From: Bathymodiolus brooksi
Taxonomy: Eukaryota; Mollusca; Bivalvia; Mytilida; Modiolidae
DNA: 64,000 nt
NCBI GenBank assembly: GCA_963680875.1
Contig: OY804578.1
Coordinates: 5,270,001-5,334,000 of the forward strand
Direction: 5' to 3'
Shown piece by piece: positions 32,601 to 47,280 of the stretch. Positions within the stretch are counted from its first letter, which is position 1. Every line of letters starts with the position of its first letter. The notes beneath the pieces are model-generated. The model made no database searches. It worked only from the letters and a program-made list of their open reading frames with translations, and had not been told where the DNA came from. A program made the translations under genes and the position numbers.

Positions 32601-33866
32601 TTTCTTATTTCTGTATATGTTGGTCTTGTTTTAACCTATCATCCATTTCTGGTGATTATTAGTAATTGAATTAAGAAAAAGACAATAAAATATAGCAAGT
32701 TATACAATAGAAATGAACCTAATAATAGTACACCAAACTAGGGAATACGCTTTTTAGTACATAACTTAAACATTTACACTCACGGTAAGACTTCACTTAA
32801 CATCATATTACATTATGATTTCGACAAAAATTCGATTTAAACAATATTCCAATACGCTGGGCGTTATTTCCAGTCCCTGGGAGGTCTCGGGCTGTCCCTG
32901 GCGCTTTTTAGTATGACCCAAAGATACATTTTATTTAGAGTCGGCACATATATACAAACAAACAAGCAATATCAGCTCTATTGAGCTCTTTAACTGACTT
33001 AAGCCAGTTAAGGTCTACAAAAAGTCAAAGAACACATTTTTCGATTTTAGATTGATCGTTGAAGGTGTGAAACCACTAATTAATTTCTTTAAGGTTTTCT
33101 ACTAAATTTGTGATTTTTCGCACCTACCTGGCCATTTTATCTTAAGTTTAACCTTTCCAAGATCATATATTTTCTGAAACGTACATGATTCCTCTATGTT
33201 CTGTCAAAATATCAGGGAATGTTTAAAATCTTGCAGTGAAATGCCAGGCTACGGAAAACACCTACTCTAAAAATATCTCGGTCATCCCCCAAACATTCAG
33301 TATTTATAGGTCATGCATCAAATCCTCCATAGAGGCATTAAAATACAACTAAGTCCATCAAATTTGGGCTCAAAATAATCCCTATATATTTATCTTCAAT
33401 TATCAGTTTTAATCATTCCATTCCATTCAGTAGTTTTCACAATACTACAAAGTGAAAGGAACTTTTTTCTTGAAAAAGGACTACTTTCGTATATGTTCTA
33501 AGCTCTGATTGGTGAATTAGTGGTTTTACACCTGAAAGCAATTTAGGAACATGCACTACCCCATTCAGTTTAGTGGTGGGAATCGGTCACACATTCAAGA
33601 TCGAAGAGCGTTATAAATACCAATATCGACCGATTGATGATCAACATAGTTGACAATTACCTACATATAATCATGTAATCTCGTTGAGATTAGACTTCCG
33701 AAGCCCTATCAAAGGTATTCTGGAAATTTAAAATTTGACCATGGTGCATTCCGATGCATATTTTGTCATGGACGGATTGTGCCAGATCAAGTGCTGGTGA
33801 TATTTCATACATGTATATAGACATATTTTCTAGTTCAAATCTGCAAAAATAATGATAATCTCTTAC
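32601..33866. other. Intron 1 sequence, nothing recognised beyond the host-element end
   Basis: The right inverted end of the host element lies at 32874-32914. No further repeat or gene recognised. Confidence 0.45.
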
Positions 33867-33876
33867 TGTTTTAAGT

Positions 33877-34939
33877 TGTCAGAGATTCCTCTGCCGTTCG
33901 ACATTTTTTTTCCGACTTGCTGGAGCCGCGGGACGTCGGAGAGCTTTACATACGGAAAACAGCGGATTTGCCGCTGCAACTCTGCGTCCACACATTTCCA
34001 CGTTTCGTAGCTATCAGATTTTATTTTCTATCCGAAACCCTTATATAAATCGCTTCGCCAATCATTTTTCTATTCATTCATAACCATCTTACCCTCAGAA
34101 AGTGGTGTTACACTCGATTACAGCATGATTTACCCTTAGACCCTATCATTTCGTCATTTCACATCCATTTTGGAACATTTGTCTCGTGACTTTGAGAATA
34201 CTACGATTACCGCAATGTATCATGGGAGATGATTTGCATATAAACAAACAAACAAATATTTGTATTGCCAATCATAGGCTCCTGTTAAGGCAGAACAATT
34301 AACATAAAATTTAATACAGTTGATTACATTGATTGGTAATGATATTAACAGCAATAGTGAATTACAGATAACCATAAGAAAACAAAATATGATCTTGCCT
34401 TGTCCAAAAAGGGGGGACGTAACACATGCTGTTTCCGAAGCCTGTAGGTAACACTGCCATTGAATCTTGTTTCCAACACATTTTGTATTATTTCCTTCTG
34501 CTCTGTTTTAAGCTGTATCTATGGAACTGTTTGTCCTGCAGAATACGCTTTATATCTATGTTGTTGTTTACGTATCCAAATAATTTGGCACGCTGCATTA
34601 AGTAGCTCCCATCATTCAGTTAGTATCGCGAGATCACGTTTGTAGGTTCGAAAATGAAAGTCAACATGGCAAAATGATGGTCTAAATAAGGCAAAATCGT
34701 GCTGTAATGGAGTGTAACACCACTTTCTCAGGGTAAGATGGTTATGAATGAATAGAAAAATGATTGGTGAGGCGATTTATATAAGGGTTTCGGATAGAAA
34801 ATAAAATCCGATAGCCACGAAACGTGGAAATGTGTTGCAGCGGCAAATCCACTGTTTTCCGTATGTAGAGCTCTCTGATGTCCCACTGCTCCAGGAAGTC
34901 GAAAAATAAGCGGTCGGACGGCAGAGGAATCTCGGACTA
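33877..34939. mobile_element. Mutator-like foldback element, copy C, 10-bp target duplication
   Basis: TGTTTTAAGT occurs at 33867-33876 and 34940-34949. The ends are TGTCAGAGATTCCTC and GAGGAATCTCGGACTA. Left arm (33877-34150) and right arm (34680-34939) are inverted copies of about 270 bp. The 500-bp centre (CCTTGTCCAAAAAGGGGGGA, then TCCGAAGCC) matches the centre of copy B. A 9-10-bp duplication with long inverted repeats and no transposase fits a nonautonomous Mutator-like element. Confidence 0.85.
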
Positions 34940-34956
34940 TGTTTTAAGTAGCTAAG

Positions 34957-35113
34957 ATCCACATGATCAATTTTGTGACGTTTTTAGCTATAGACCCGAT
35001 TAGTCCATTTCACGATGTCAGATTTTATAAAAGTGTTGAATAATTTGTCCAATTATTGACATTGAGAAATAGTCTACAGCTAAAATCGTCACGAAATTGA
35101 TCATATGGTACAC
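34957..35113. repeat. Hairpin with about 40-bp arms
   Basis: ATGATCAATTTTGTGACG with TTTTTAGCTATAGAC pairs with GTCTACAGCTAAAATCGTCA then CGAAATTGATCAT, with about 5 mismatches. Central 75 nt is AT-rich. Confidence 0.8.
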
Positions 35114-35364
35114 AAATAAAAATTGCGTATAATTTGACCTAAATGTTGGATATATGGACATTGATAGGTCACCGTGGGATGTTTCAAGTCTTTTTTTTTG
35201 CAGACTTTAATGCTCAGTTTGATGATGTAGCTTCCATGGTGTGTTAATTAATTCCTCTATGAACAAAAATTGTAATCAGATAATTATCTCCCTTTTTATC
35301 AGTAACATTTGATACACACATTACCACAAGAATGTCAATTATATTTTTATATTTTAATCTCCAG

Positions 35365-35510
35365 CTCTAGCAATAGACCCCAATGTAACGATTATTGATG
35401 AAGCCCCAAAGATGGTGATTGGTGTCGGAGGAAGAAAAGAAATGATTGCAGCCAAAGATAAAGATGTCTTTATGACCTGTGTAGTACACAATAAACCTGC
35501 CGACAAAAAG
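35365..35510 (+). CDS. Exon 2 of the IgSF gene: N-terminal half of Ig domain 1
   Basis: The acceptor TTTTAATCTCCAG ends at 35364 and the donor AAG|GTGAGA is at 35511. Two bases complete the exon 1 codon and 48 codons follow: LAIDPNVTIIDEAPKMVIG, then VGGRKEMIAAKDKDVFMTC and VVHNKPADKK. VFMTC holds the first Ig cysteine (residue 53 of the joined product). The acidic/Gly-rich lead and B-strand resemble lachesin/IgLON (DIP/DPR-like) domain 1. The exon ends in phase 0 in the loop before the C strand; splitting an Ig domain here is common. The last 39 bases and the donor are the template of the 25-kb array that follows. The product is probably a cell-surface adhesion or recognition protein. Confidence 0.85.
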
Positions 35511-35699
35511 GTGAGAGAGAAAAATCATGACCTGTGTAGTACACAATAAACCTGCCAACAAAAAGGTGAGAGAAAAAATCATGACATGTCTAGTACACAA
35601 TAAACCTGTTAACAAAAAGGTGACAGAGAAAATATCATGACCTGTGTAGTACACAATAAACCTGTTAACAAAAAGGTGAGAGAGAAAAAATCATGATCT

Positions 35700-37930
35700 G
35701 TCTAGTACACAATAAACCTGTTAACAAAAAGGTGAGAGAGAAAAAATCATGATCTGTCTAGTACACAATAAACCTGTTAACAAAAAGGTGAGAGAAAAAA
35801 TCATGACCTGTCTAGTACACATTAAACCTGTTAACAAAAAGGTGAGAGAGAAAAAATCATGACCTGTCTAGTACACAATAAACCTGCCAACAAAAAGGTG
35901 AGAGAAAAAATCATGACCTGTCTAGTACACAATAAACCTGCCAACAAAAAGGTGAGAGAAAAAATCATGACCTGTGTAGTACACAATACTCAATAGGCCT
36001 GCCAACTAAAAGGTGAGAGAAAAAAATCATGACCTGTCTAGTACACAATAAACCTGTTAACAAAAATGTGAGAGAGAAAAAATAATGATCTGTCTAGTAC
36101 ACAATAAACCTGTTAACAAAAAGGTGAGAGAGAAAAAATCATGACCTGTCTAATACACAATAAACCTGTTAACAAAAAGGTGAGAGAGAAAAAATCATGA
36201 CCTGTCTAGTACACAATAAACCTGTTAACAAAAAGGTGAGAGAGAAAAAATCATGACCTGTGTAGTATACAATAAACCTGTTAACAAAAAGGTGAGAGAG
36301 AAAAAATCATGATCTGTCTAGTACACAATAAACCTGTTAACAAAAAGGTGAGAGAAAAAATCATGACCTGTGTAGTACACAATAAACCTGTTAACAAAAA
36401 GGTGAGAGAAAAAATCATGACCTGTCTAGTACACAATAAACCTGCCAACAAAAAGGTGAGAGAGAAAAATCATGACCTGTGTAGTACACAATAAACCTGT
36501 TAACAAAAAGGTGAGAGAGAAAAAATCATGACCTGTCTAGTACACAATAAACCTGTTAACAAAAAGGTGAGAGAGAACAAATCATGACCTGTCTAGTACA
36601 CAATAAACCTGTTAACAAAAAGGTGAGAGAAAAAATCATGATCTGACTAGTACACAATAAACCTGTTAACAAAAAGGTGAGAGAGAAAAAATCATGATCT
36701 GTCTAGTACACAATAAACCTGTTAACAAAAAGGTGAGAGAGAAAAAATCATGACCTGTCTAGTACACAATAAACCTGTTAACAAAAAGGTGAGAGAGAAA
36801 AAATCATGACCTGTCTAGTACACAATAAACCTGTTAACAAAAAGGTGAGAGAGAAAAAATCATGATCTGTCTAGTACACAATAAACCTGTTAACAAAAAG
36901 GTGAGAGAAAAAATCATGACCTGTCTAGTACACATTAAACCTGTTAACAAAAAGGTGAGAGAGAAAAAATCATGACCTGTCTAGTACACAATAAACCTGC
37001 CAACAAAAAGGTGAGAGAAAAAATCATGACCTGTCTAGTACACAATAAACCTGCCAACAAAAAGGTGAGAGAAAAAATCATGACCTGTGTAGTACACAAT
37101 ACTCAATAGGCCTGCCAACTAAAAGGTGAGAGAAAAAAATCATGACCTGTCTAGTACACAATAAACCTGTTAACAAAAATGTGAGAGAGAAAAAATAATG
37201 ATCTGTCTAGTACACAATAAACCTGTTAACAAAAAGGTGAGAGAGAAAAAATCATGACCTGTCTAATACACAATAAACCTGTTAACAAAAAGGTGAGAGA
37301 GAAAAAATCATGACCTGTCTAGTACACAATAAACCTGTTAACAAAAAGGTGAGAGAGAAAAAATCATGACCTGTGTAGTATACAATAAACCTGTTAACAA
37401 AAAGGTGAGAGAGAAAAAATCATGATCTGTCTAGTACACAATAAACCTGTTAACAAAAAGGTGAGAGAAAAAATCATGACCTGTGTAGTACACAATAAAC
37501 CTGTTAACAAAAAGGTGAGAGAAAAAATCATGACCTGTCTAGTACACAATAAACCTGCCAACAAAAAGGTGAGAGAGAAAAATCATGACCTGTGTAGTAC
37601 ACAATAAACCTGTTAACAAAAAGGTGAGAGAGAAAAAATCATGACCTGTCTAGTACACAATAAACCTGTTAACAAAAAGGTGAGAGAGAACAAATCATGA
37701 CCTGTCTAGTACACAATAAACCTGTTAACAAAAAGGTGAGAGAAAAAATGATGATCTGACTAGTACACAATAAACCTGTTAACAAAAAGGTGAGAGAGAA
37801 AAAATCATGATCTGTCTAGTACACAATAAACCTGTTAACAAAAAGGTGAGAGAGAAAAAATCATGACCTGTCTAGTACACAATAAACCTGTTAACAAAAA
37901 GGTGAGAGAGAAAAAATCATGACCTGTCTA
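35700..37930 (+). repeat. 1113-bp tandem duplication inside the array
   Basis: Marker variants (for example CACATTAAACC at 35818 and 36931, and a TATACAATAAACC unit) recur exactly 1113 bp apart. A third, shortened copy follows about 851 bp later (38273). Confidence 0.85.
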
Positions 37931-40779
37931 GTACACAATAAACCTGTTAACAAAAAGGTGAGAGAAAAAATCATGATCTGACTAGTACACAATAAACCTG
38001 TTAACAAAAAGGTGAGAGAGAAAAAATCATGACCTGTCTAGTACACAATAAACCTGTTAACAAAAATGTGAGAGAGAGAAAAAAAAGGTGAGAGAGAAAA
38101 AATCATGACCTGTCTAATACACAATAAACCTGTTAACAAAAAGGTGAGAGAGAAAAAATCATGACCTGTCTAGTACACAATAAACCTGTTAACAAAAAGG
38201 TGAGAGAGAAAAAATCATGACCTGTGTAGTATACAATAAACCTGTTAACAAAAAGGTGAGAGAGAAAAAATCATGATCTGTCTAGTACACAATAAACCTG
38301 TTAACAAAAAGGTGAGAGAAAAAATCATGACCTGTGTAGTACACAATAAACCTGTTAACAAAAAGGTGAGAGAAAAAATCATGACCTGTCTAGTACACAA
38401 TAAACCTGCCAACAAAAAGGTGAGAGAGAAAAATCATGACCTGTGTAGTACACAATAAACCTGTTAACAAAAAGGTGAGAGAGAAAAAATCATGACCTGT
38501 CTAGTACACAATAAACCTGTTAACAAAAAGGTGAGAGAGAACAAATCATGACCTGTCTAGTACACAATAAACCTGTTAACAAAAAGGTGAGAGAAAAAAT
38601 CATGATCTGACTAGTACACAATAAACCTGTTAACAAAAAGGTGAGAGAAAAAATCATGATCTGTCTAGTACACAATAAACCTGTTAACAAAAAGGTGAGA
38701 GAGAAAAAATCATGACCTGTCTAGTACACAATAAACCTGTTAACAAAAAGGTGAGAGAGAAAAAATCATGACCTGTCTAGTACACAATAAACCTGTTAAC
38801 AAAAAGGTGAGAGAAAAAATCATGATCTGACTAGTACACAATAAACCTGTTAACAAAAAGGTGAGAGAGAAAAAATCATGACCTGTCTAGTACACAATAA
38901 ACCTGTTAACAAAAAGGTGAGAGAGAAAAAATCATGATCTGTCTAGTACACAATAAACCTGTTAACAAAAAGGTGAGAGAAAAAATCATGATCTGACTAG
39001 TACACAATAAACCTGTTAACAAAAAGGTGAGAGAAAAAATCATGATCTGACTAGTACACAATAAACCTGTTAACAAAAAGGTGAGAGAGAAAAAATCATG
39101 ATCTGTCTAGTACACAATAAACCTGTTAACAAAAAGGTGAGAGAGAAAAAATCATGACCTGTCTAGTACACAATACTCAATAGACCTGCCAACTAAAAGG
39201 TGAGAGAAAAAATCATGACCTGTCTAGTACACAATACTCAATAGACCTGCCAACTAAAAGGTGAGAGAAAAAAATCATGACCTGTATAGTACACAATAAA
39301 CCTGTTAACAAAAAGGTGAGAGAGAAAAAATCATGACCTGTCTAGTACACAATAAACCTGTTAACAAAAAGGTGAGAGAGAAAAAATCATGACCTGTCTA
39401 GTACACAATAAACCTGTTAACAAAAAGGTGAGAGAAAAAATCATGATCTGTCTAGTACACAATAAACCTGTTAACAAAAAGGTGAGAGAGAAAAAATCAT
39501 GATCTGTCTAGTACACAATAAACCTGTTAACAAAAAGGTGAGAGAAAAAATCATGACCTGTCTAGTACACAATAAACCTGTTAACAAAAAGGTGAGAGGG
39601 AAAAAATCATGACCTGTGTAGTACACAATAAACCTGTTAACAAAAAGGTGAGAGATAAAATCATGACCTGTGTAGTACACAATAAACCTGTTAACAAAAA
39701 GGTGAGAGAGAAAAAATCATGATCTGTCTAGTACACAATAAACCTGTTAACAAAAAGGTGAGAGAGAAAAAATCATGACCTGTCTAGTACACAATACTCA
39801 ATAGACCTGCCAACAAAAAGGTGAGAGAAAAAAAAATCACGACCTGTCTAGTACACAATAAACCTGTTAACAAAAAGGTGAGAGGGAAAAAATCATGACC
39901 TGTCTAGTACACAATAAACCTGTTAACAAAAAGGTGAGAGGGAAAAAATCATGACCTGTGTAGTACACAATAAACCTGTTAACAAAAAGGTGAGAGATAA
40001 AATCATGACCTGTGTAGTACACAATAAACCTGTTAACAAAAAGGTGAGAGAAAAAAATCATGACCTGTCTAGTACACAATAAACCTGTTAACAAAAAGGT
40101 GAGAGAGAAAAAATCATGATCTGACTAGTACACAATAAACCTGTTAACAAAAAGGTGAGAGAAAAAATCATGACCTGTTTAGTACACAATAAACCTGCCA
40201 ACAAAAAGGTGAGAGAAAATATCATAACCTGTGTAGTACACAATACTCAATAGACCTGCCAATAAAAAGGTGAGAGAACAAATCATGACCTGTCTAGTAC
40301 ACAATAAACCTGCCAACAAAAAGGTGAGAGATAAAAATCATGACCTGTGTAGTACACAATACTCAATAGACCTGCCAACTAAAAGGTGAGAGAAAAAATC
40401 ATGACCTGTCTAGTACACAATAAACCTGTTAACAAAAAGGTGAGAGAGAAAAAATCATGACCTGTCTAGTACACAATAAACCTGTTAACAAAAAGGTGAG
40501 AGAGAAAAAATCATGACCTGTCTAGTACACAATAAACCTGTTAACAAAAAGGTGAGAGAGAAAAATCATGACCTGTGTAGTACACAATACTCAATAGACC
40601 TGCCAACAAAAAGGTGAGAAAAAATATCATGACCTGTGTAATACACAATACTCTATAGACCTGCCAACAAAAAGGTGAGAGAAAAAATCATGACCTGTCT
40701 AGTACACAATAAACCTGCCAACAAAAAGGTGAGAGAAAAAAATCATGACCTGTGTAGTACACAATACTCAATAGACCTT

Positions 40780-43700
40780 CCAACTAAAAGGTGAGAGAAC
40801 AAATCTTGACCTGTCTAGTACACAATAAACCTGTTAACAAAAAGGTGAGAAAGAAAATATCATGACCTGTGTAGTACACAATAAACCTGTTAACAAAAAG
40901 GTGAGAGAAAATATCATGACCTGTGTAGTACACAATAAACCTGTTAACAAAAAGATGAGAAAAAATCATGACCTGTATAGTACACAATAAACCTGTTAAC
41001 AAAAAGATGAGAAAAAATCATGACCTGTGTAGTACACAATAAACCTATTAACAAAAAGATGAGAAAAAATCATGACCTGTCTAGTACACAATACTCAATA
41101 GACCTGCCAACTAAAAGGTGAGAGAAAAAATCATGACCTGTCTAGTACACAATAAACCTGTTAACAAAAAGGTGAGAGAGAAAAAATCATGACCTGTCTA
41201 GTACACAATAAACCTGTTAACAAAAAGGTGAGAGAGAAAAAATCATGACCTGTCTAGTACACAATAAACCTGTTAACAAAAAGGTGAGAGAGAAAAAATC
41301 ATGACCTGTCTAGTACACAATAAACCTGTTAACAAAAAGGTGAGAGAAAAAATCATGATCTGTCTAGTACACAATAAACCTGTTAACAAAAAGGTGATAG
41401 AGAAAAAATCATGACCTGTCTAGTACACAATAAACCTGTTAACAAAAAGGTGAGAGAGAAAAAATCATGACCTGTCTAGTACACAATAAACCTGCCAACA
41501 AAAAGGTGAGAGAAAAAAATCATGACCTGTCTAGTACACAATAAACCTGCCAACAAAAAGGTGAGAGAAAAAAATCATGACCTGTGTAGTACACAATACT
41601 CAATAGACCTGCCAACTAAAAGGTGAGAGAAAAAATCATGACCTGTCTAGTACACAATAAACCTGTTAACAAAAAGGTGAGAGAGAAAAAATCATGACCT
41701 GTCTAGTACACAATAAACCTGTTAACAAAAAGGTGAGAGAGAAAAAATCATGACCTGTCTAGTACACAATAAACCTGTTAACAAAAATGTGAGAGAGAAA
41801 AAAATCATGACCTGTGTAGTACACAATAAACCTGTTAACAAAAAGGTGAGAGAGAAAAAATCATGATCTGTCTAGTACACAATAAACCTGTTAACAAAAA
41901 GGTGAGAGAAAAAAATCATGACCTGTGTAGTACACAATAAACCTGTTAACAAAAAGGTGAGAGAAAAAATAATTACCTGTCTAGTACACAATAAACCTGC
42001 CAACAAAAAGGTGAGAGAAAATATCGTGACCTGTGTAGTACACACTACTCTATAGACCTGCCAACAAAAAGGTGAGAGAAAAAATCATGACCTGTCTAGT
42101 ACACAATAAACCTGCCAACAAAAAGGTGAGAGAAAAAAATCATGACCTGTGTAGTACACAATACTCAATAGACCTTCCAACTAAAAGGTGAGAGAACAAA
42201 TCTTGACCCGTCTAGTACACAATAAACCTGTTAACAAAAAGGTGAGAAAGAAAATATCATGACCTGTGTAGTACACAATAAACCTGTTAACAAAAAGGTG
42301 AGAGAAAATATCATGACCTGTGTAGTACACAATAAACCTGTTAATAAAAAGATGAGAAAAAATCATGACCTGTGTAGTACACAATAAACCTGTTAACAAA
42401 AAGATGAGAAAAAATCATGACCTGTGTAGTACACAATAAACCTATTAACAAAAAGATGAGAAAAAATCATGACCTGTCTAGTACACAATACTCAATAGAC
42501 CTGCCAACTAAAAGGTGAGAGAAAAAATCATGACCTGTCTAGTACACAATAAACCTGTTAACAAAAAGGTGAGAGAGAAAAAATCATGACCTGTCTAGTA
42601 CACAATAAACCTGTTAACAAAAAGGTGAGAGAGAAAAAATCATGACCTGTCTAGTACACAATAAACCTGTTAACAAAAAGGTGAGAGAGAAAAAATCATG
42701 ACCTGTCTAGTACACAATAAACCTGTTAACAAAAAGATGAGAGAGAAAAAATCATGACCTGTCTAGTACACAATAAACCTGCCAACAAAAAGGTGAGAGA
42801 AAAAAATCATGACCTGTCTAGTACACAATAAACCTGCCAACAAAAAGGTGAGAGAAAAAAATCATGACCTGTGTAGTACACAATACTCAATAGACCTGCC
42901 AACTAAAAGGTGAGAGAAAAAATCATGACCTGTCTAGTACACAATAAACCTGTTAACAAAAAGGTGAGAGAGAAAAAATCATGACCTGTCTAGTACACAA
43001 TAAACCTGTTAACAAAAAGGTGAGAGAGAAAAAATCATGACCTGTCTAGTACACAATAAACCTGTTAACAAAAATGTGAGAGAGAAAAAAATCATGACCT
43101 GTGTAGTACACAATAAACCTGTTAACAAAAAGGTGAGAGAGAAAAAATCATGATCTGTCTAGTACACAATAAACCTGTTAACAAAAAGGTGAGAGAAAAA
43201 AATCATGACCTGTGTAGTACACAATAAACCTGTTAACAAAAAGGTGAGAGAAAAAATAATTACCTGTCTAGTACACAATAAACCTGCCAACAAAAAGGTG
43301 AGAGAAAATATCGTGACCTGTGTAGTACACACTACTCTATAGACCTGCCAACAAAAAGGTGAGAGAAAAAATCATGACCTGTCTAGTACACAATAAACCT
43401 GCCAACAAAAAGGTGAGAGAAAAAAATCATGACCTGTGTAGTACACAATACTCAATAGACCTTCCAACTAAAAGGTGAGAGAACAAATCTTGACCCGTCT
43501 AGTACACAATAAACCTGTTAACAAAAAGGTGAGAAAGAAAATATCATGACCTGTGTAGTACACAATAAACCTGTTAACAAAAAGGTGAGAGAAAATATCA
43601 TGACCTGTGTAGTACACAATAAACCTGTTAATAAAAAGATGAGAAAAAATCATGACCTGTGTAGTACACAATAAACCTGTTAACAAAAAGATGAGAAAAA

Positions 43701-46700
43701 ATCATGACCTGTGTAGTACACAATAAACCTATTAACAAAAAGATGAGAAAAAATCATGACCTGTCTAGTACACAATACTCAATAGACCTGCCAACTAAAA
43801 GGTGAGAGAAAAAATCATGACCTGTCTAGTACACAATAAACCTGTTAACAAAAAGGTGAGAGAGAAAAAATCATGACCTGTCTAGTACACAATAAACCTG
43901 TTAACAAAAAGGTGAGAGAGAAAAAATCATGACCTGTCTAGTACACAATAAACCTGTTAACAAAAAGGTGAGAGAGAAAAAATCATGACCTGTCTAGTAC
44001 ACAATAAACCTGTTAACAAAAAGATGAGAGAGAAAAAATCATGACCTGTCTAGTACACAATAAACCTGCCAACAAAAAGGTGAGAGAAAAAAATCATGAC
44101 CTGTCTAGTACACAATAAACCTGCCAACAAAAAGGTGAGAGAAAAAAATCATGACCTGTGTAGTACACAATACTCAATAGACCTGCCAACTAAAAGGTGA
44201 GAGAAAAAATCATGACCTGTCTAGTACACAATAAACCTGTTAACAAAAAGGTGAGAGAGAAAAAATCATGACCTGTCTAGTACACAATAAACCTGTTAAC
44301 AAAAAGGTGAGAGAGAAAAAATCATGACCTGTCTAGTACACAATAAACCTGTTAACAAAAATGTGAGAGAGAAAAAAATCATGACCTGTGTAGTACACAA
44401 TAAACCTGTTAACAAAAAGGTGAGAGAGAAAAAATCATGATCTGTCTAGTACACAATAAACCTGTTAACAAAAAGGTGAGAGAAAAAAATCATGACCTGT
44501 GTAGTACACAATAAACCTGTTAACAAAAAGGTGAGAGAAAAAATAATTACCTGTCTAGTACACAATAAACCTGCCAACAAAAAGGTGAGAGAAAATATCG
44601 TGACCTGTGTAGTACACACTACTCTATAGACCTGCCAACAAAAAGGTGAGAGAAAAAATCATGACCTGTGTAGTACACAATAAACCTGCCAACAAAAAGG
44701 TGAGAGAAAAAAATCATGACCTGTGTAGTACACAATACTCAATAGACCTTCCAACTAAAAGGTGAGAGAACAAATCTTGACCCGTCTAGTACACAATAAA
44801 CCTGTTAACAAAAAGGTGAGAAAGAAAATATCATGACCTGTGTAGTACACAATAAACCTGTTAACAAAAAGGTGAGAGAAAATATCATGACCTGTGTAGT
44901 ACACAATAAACCTGTTAACAAAAAGATGAGAAAAAATCATGACCTGTGTAGTACACAATAAACCTGTTAACAAAAAGATGAGAAAAAATCATGACCTGTG
45001 TAGTACACAATAAACCTATTAACAAAAAGATGAGAAAAAATCATGACCTGTCTAGTACACAATACTCAATAGACCTGCCAACTAAAAGGTGAGAGAAAAA
45101 ATCATGACCTGTCTAGTACACAATAAACCTGTTAACAAAAAGGTGAGAGAGAAAAAATCATGACCTGTCTAGTACACAATAAACCTGTTAACAAAAAGGT
45201 GAGAGAGAAAAAATCATGACCTGTCTAGTACACAATAAACCTGTTAACAAAAAGGTGAGAGAGAAAAAATCATGACCTGTCTAGTACACAATAAACCTGT
45301 TAACAAAAAGATGAGAGAGAAAAAATCATGACCTGTCTAGTACACAATAAACCTGCCAACAAAAAGGTGAGAGAAAAAAATCATGACCTGTCTAGTACAC
45401 AATAAACCTGCCAACAAAAAGGTGAGAGAAAAAAATCATGACCTGTGTAGTACACAATACTCAATAGACCTGCCAACTAAAAGGTGAGAGAAAAAATCAT
45501 GACCTGTCTAGTACACAATAAACCTGTTAACAAAAAGGTGAGAGAGAAAAAATCATGACCTGTCTAGTACACAATAAACCTGTTAACAAAAAGGTGAGAG
45601 AGAAAAAATCATGACCTGTCTAGTACACAATAAACCTGTTAACAAAAATGTGAGAGAGAAAAAAATCATGACCTGTGTAGTACACAATAAACCTGTTAAC
45701 AAAAAGGTGAGAGAGAAAAAATCATGATCTGTCTAGTACACAATAAACCTGTTAACAAAAAGGTGAGAGAAAAAAATCATGACCTGTGTAGTACACAATA
45801 AACCTGTTAACAAAAAGGTGAGAGAAAAAATCATTACCTGTCTAGTACACAATAAACCTGCCAACAAAAAGGTGAGAGAAAATATCGTGACCTGTGTAGT
45901 ACACACTACTCTATAGACCTGCCAACAAAAAGGTGAGAGAAAAAATCATGACCTGTCTAGTACACAATAAACCTGCCAACAAAAAGGTGAGAGAAAAAAA
46001 TCATGACCTGTGTAGTACACAATACTCAATAGACCTTCCAACTAAAAGGTGAGAGAACAAATCTTGACCTGTCTAGTACACAATAAACCTGTTAACAAAA
46101 AGGTGAGAAAGAAAATATCATGACCTGTGTAGTACACAATAAACCTGTTAACAAAAAGGTGAGAGAAAATATCATGACCTGTGTAGTACACAATAAACCT
46201 GTTAACAAAAAGATGAGAAAAAATCATGACCTGTGTAGTACACAATAAACCTGTTAACAAAAAGATGAGAAAAAATCATGACCTGTCTAGTACACAATAC
46301 TCAATAGACCTGCCAACTAAAAGGTGAGAGAAAAAATCATGACCTGTCTAGTACACAATAAACCTGTTAACAAAAAGGTGAGAGAGAAAAAATCATGACC
46401 TGTCTAGTACACAATAAACCTGTTAACAAAAAGGTGAGAGAGAAAAAATCATGACCTGTCTAGTACACAATAAACCTGTTAACAAAAAGGTGAGAGAGAA
46501 AAAATCATGACCTGTCTAGTACACAATAAACCTGTTAACAAAAAGGTGAGAGAGAAAAAATCATGACCTGTGTAGTACACAATAAACCTGTTAACAAAAA
46601 GGTGAGAGAGAAAAAATCATGATCTGTCTAGTACACAATAAACCTGTTAACAAAAAGGTGATAGAAAAAATCATGACCTGTGTAGTACACAATAAACCTG

Positions 46701-47280
46701 TTAACAAAAAGGTGAGAGAAAAAAATCATGACCTGTCTAGTACACAATAAACCTGCCAACAAAAAGGTGAGAGAAAAAATCATGACCAGTCTAGTGGACA
46801 ATAAACCTGCCAACAAAAAGGTGAGAGAAAAAAATCATGACCTGTCTAGTACACAATAAACCTGTTAACAAAAAGGTGAGAGGGAAAAAATCATGACCTG
46901 TGTAGTACACAATAAACCTGTTAACAAAAAGGTGAGAGAGAAAAATCATGACCTGTGTAGTACACAATACTCAATAGACCTGCCAACAAAAAGGTGAGAA
47001 AAAATATCATGACCTGTGTAATACACAATACTCTATAGACCTGCCAACAAAAAGGTGAGAGAAAAAATCATGACCTGTCTAGTACACAATAAACCTGCCA
47101 ACAAAAAGGTGAGAGAAAAAAATCATGACCTGTGTAGTACACAATAAACCTATTAACAAAAAGATGAGAAAAAATCATGACCTGTCTAGTACACAATACT
47201 CAATAGACCTGCCAACTAAAAGGTGAGAGAAAAAATCATGACCTGTCTAGTACACAATAAACCTGTTAACAAAAAGGTGA
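40780..47280 (+). repeat. 1287-bp higher-order repeat (23 units) in the array
   Basis: A characteristic run (GAGAACAAATCTTGACC, then two GATGAGAAAAAATC units) starts at 42181, 43468, 44755 and 46042, exactly 1287 bp apart. It recurs at 47723, 49010 and 50297. Related but shifted copies lie at 40784, 52428 and 56047. Confidence 0.9.

Larger units (their letters stand above)
29688..32914. mobile_element. Possible host element around the LINE, with inverted ends
   Basis: GAAAAGCGCCCGGGACCTCC at the left is mirrored by GGAGGTCTCGGGCTGTCCCT then GGCGCTTTTTAG at the right, with a gap in one arm. Inside, a unit of about 160 bp (AAACATTGCCGCC(T/C)GGGACTC) occurs at 32319 and 32482. The sequence before the LINE (ATATATTGTACAAACCA) matches ATTTATCGTACAAGCCA at 32459, so the LINE landed inside this repeated unit. 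Confidence 0.45.
29568..35364 (+). other. Intron 1 of the IgSF gene
   Basis: GTAAGT donor and CTCCAG acceptor. The 5.8-kb interior consists mainly of a LINE with three nested insertions (29784-32302), the element that hosts it, a Mutator-like foldback (33877-34939) and a hairpin (34957-35113). Confidence 0.6.
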
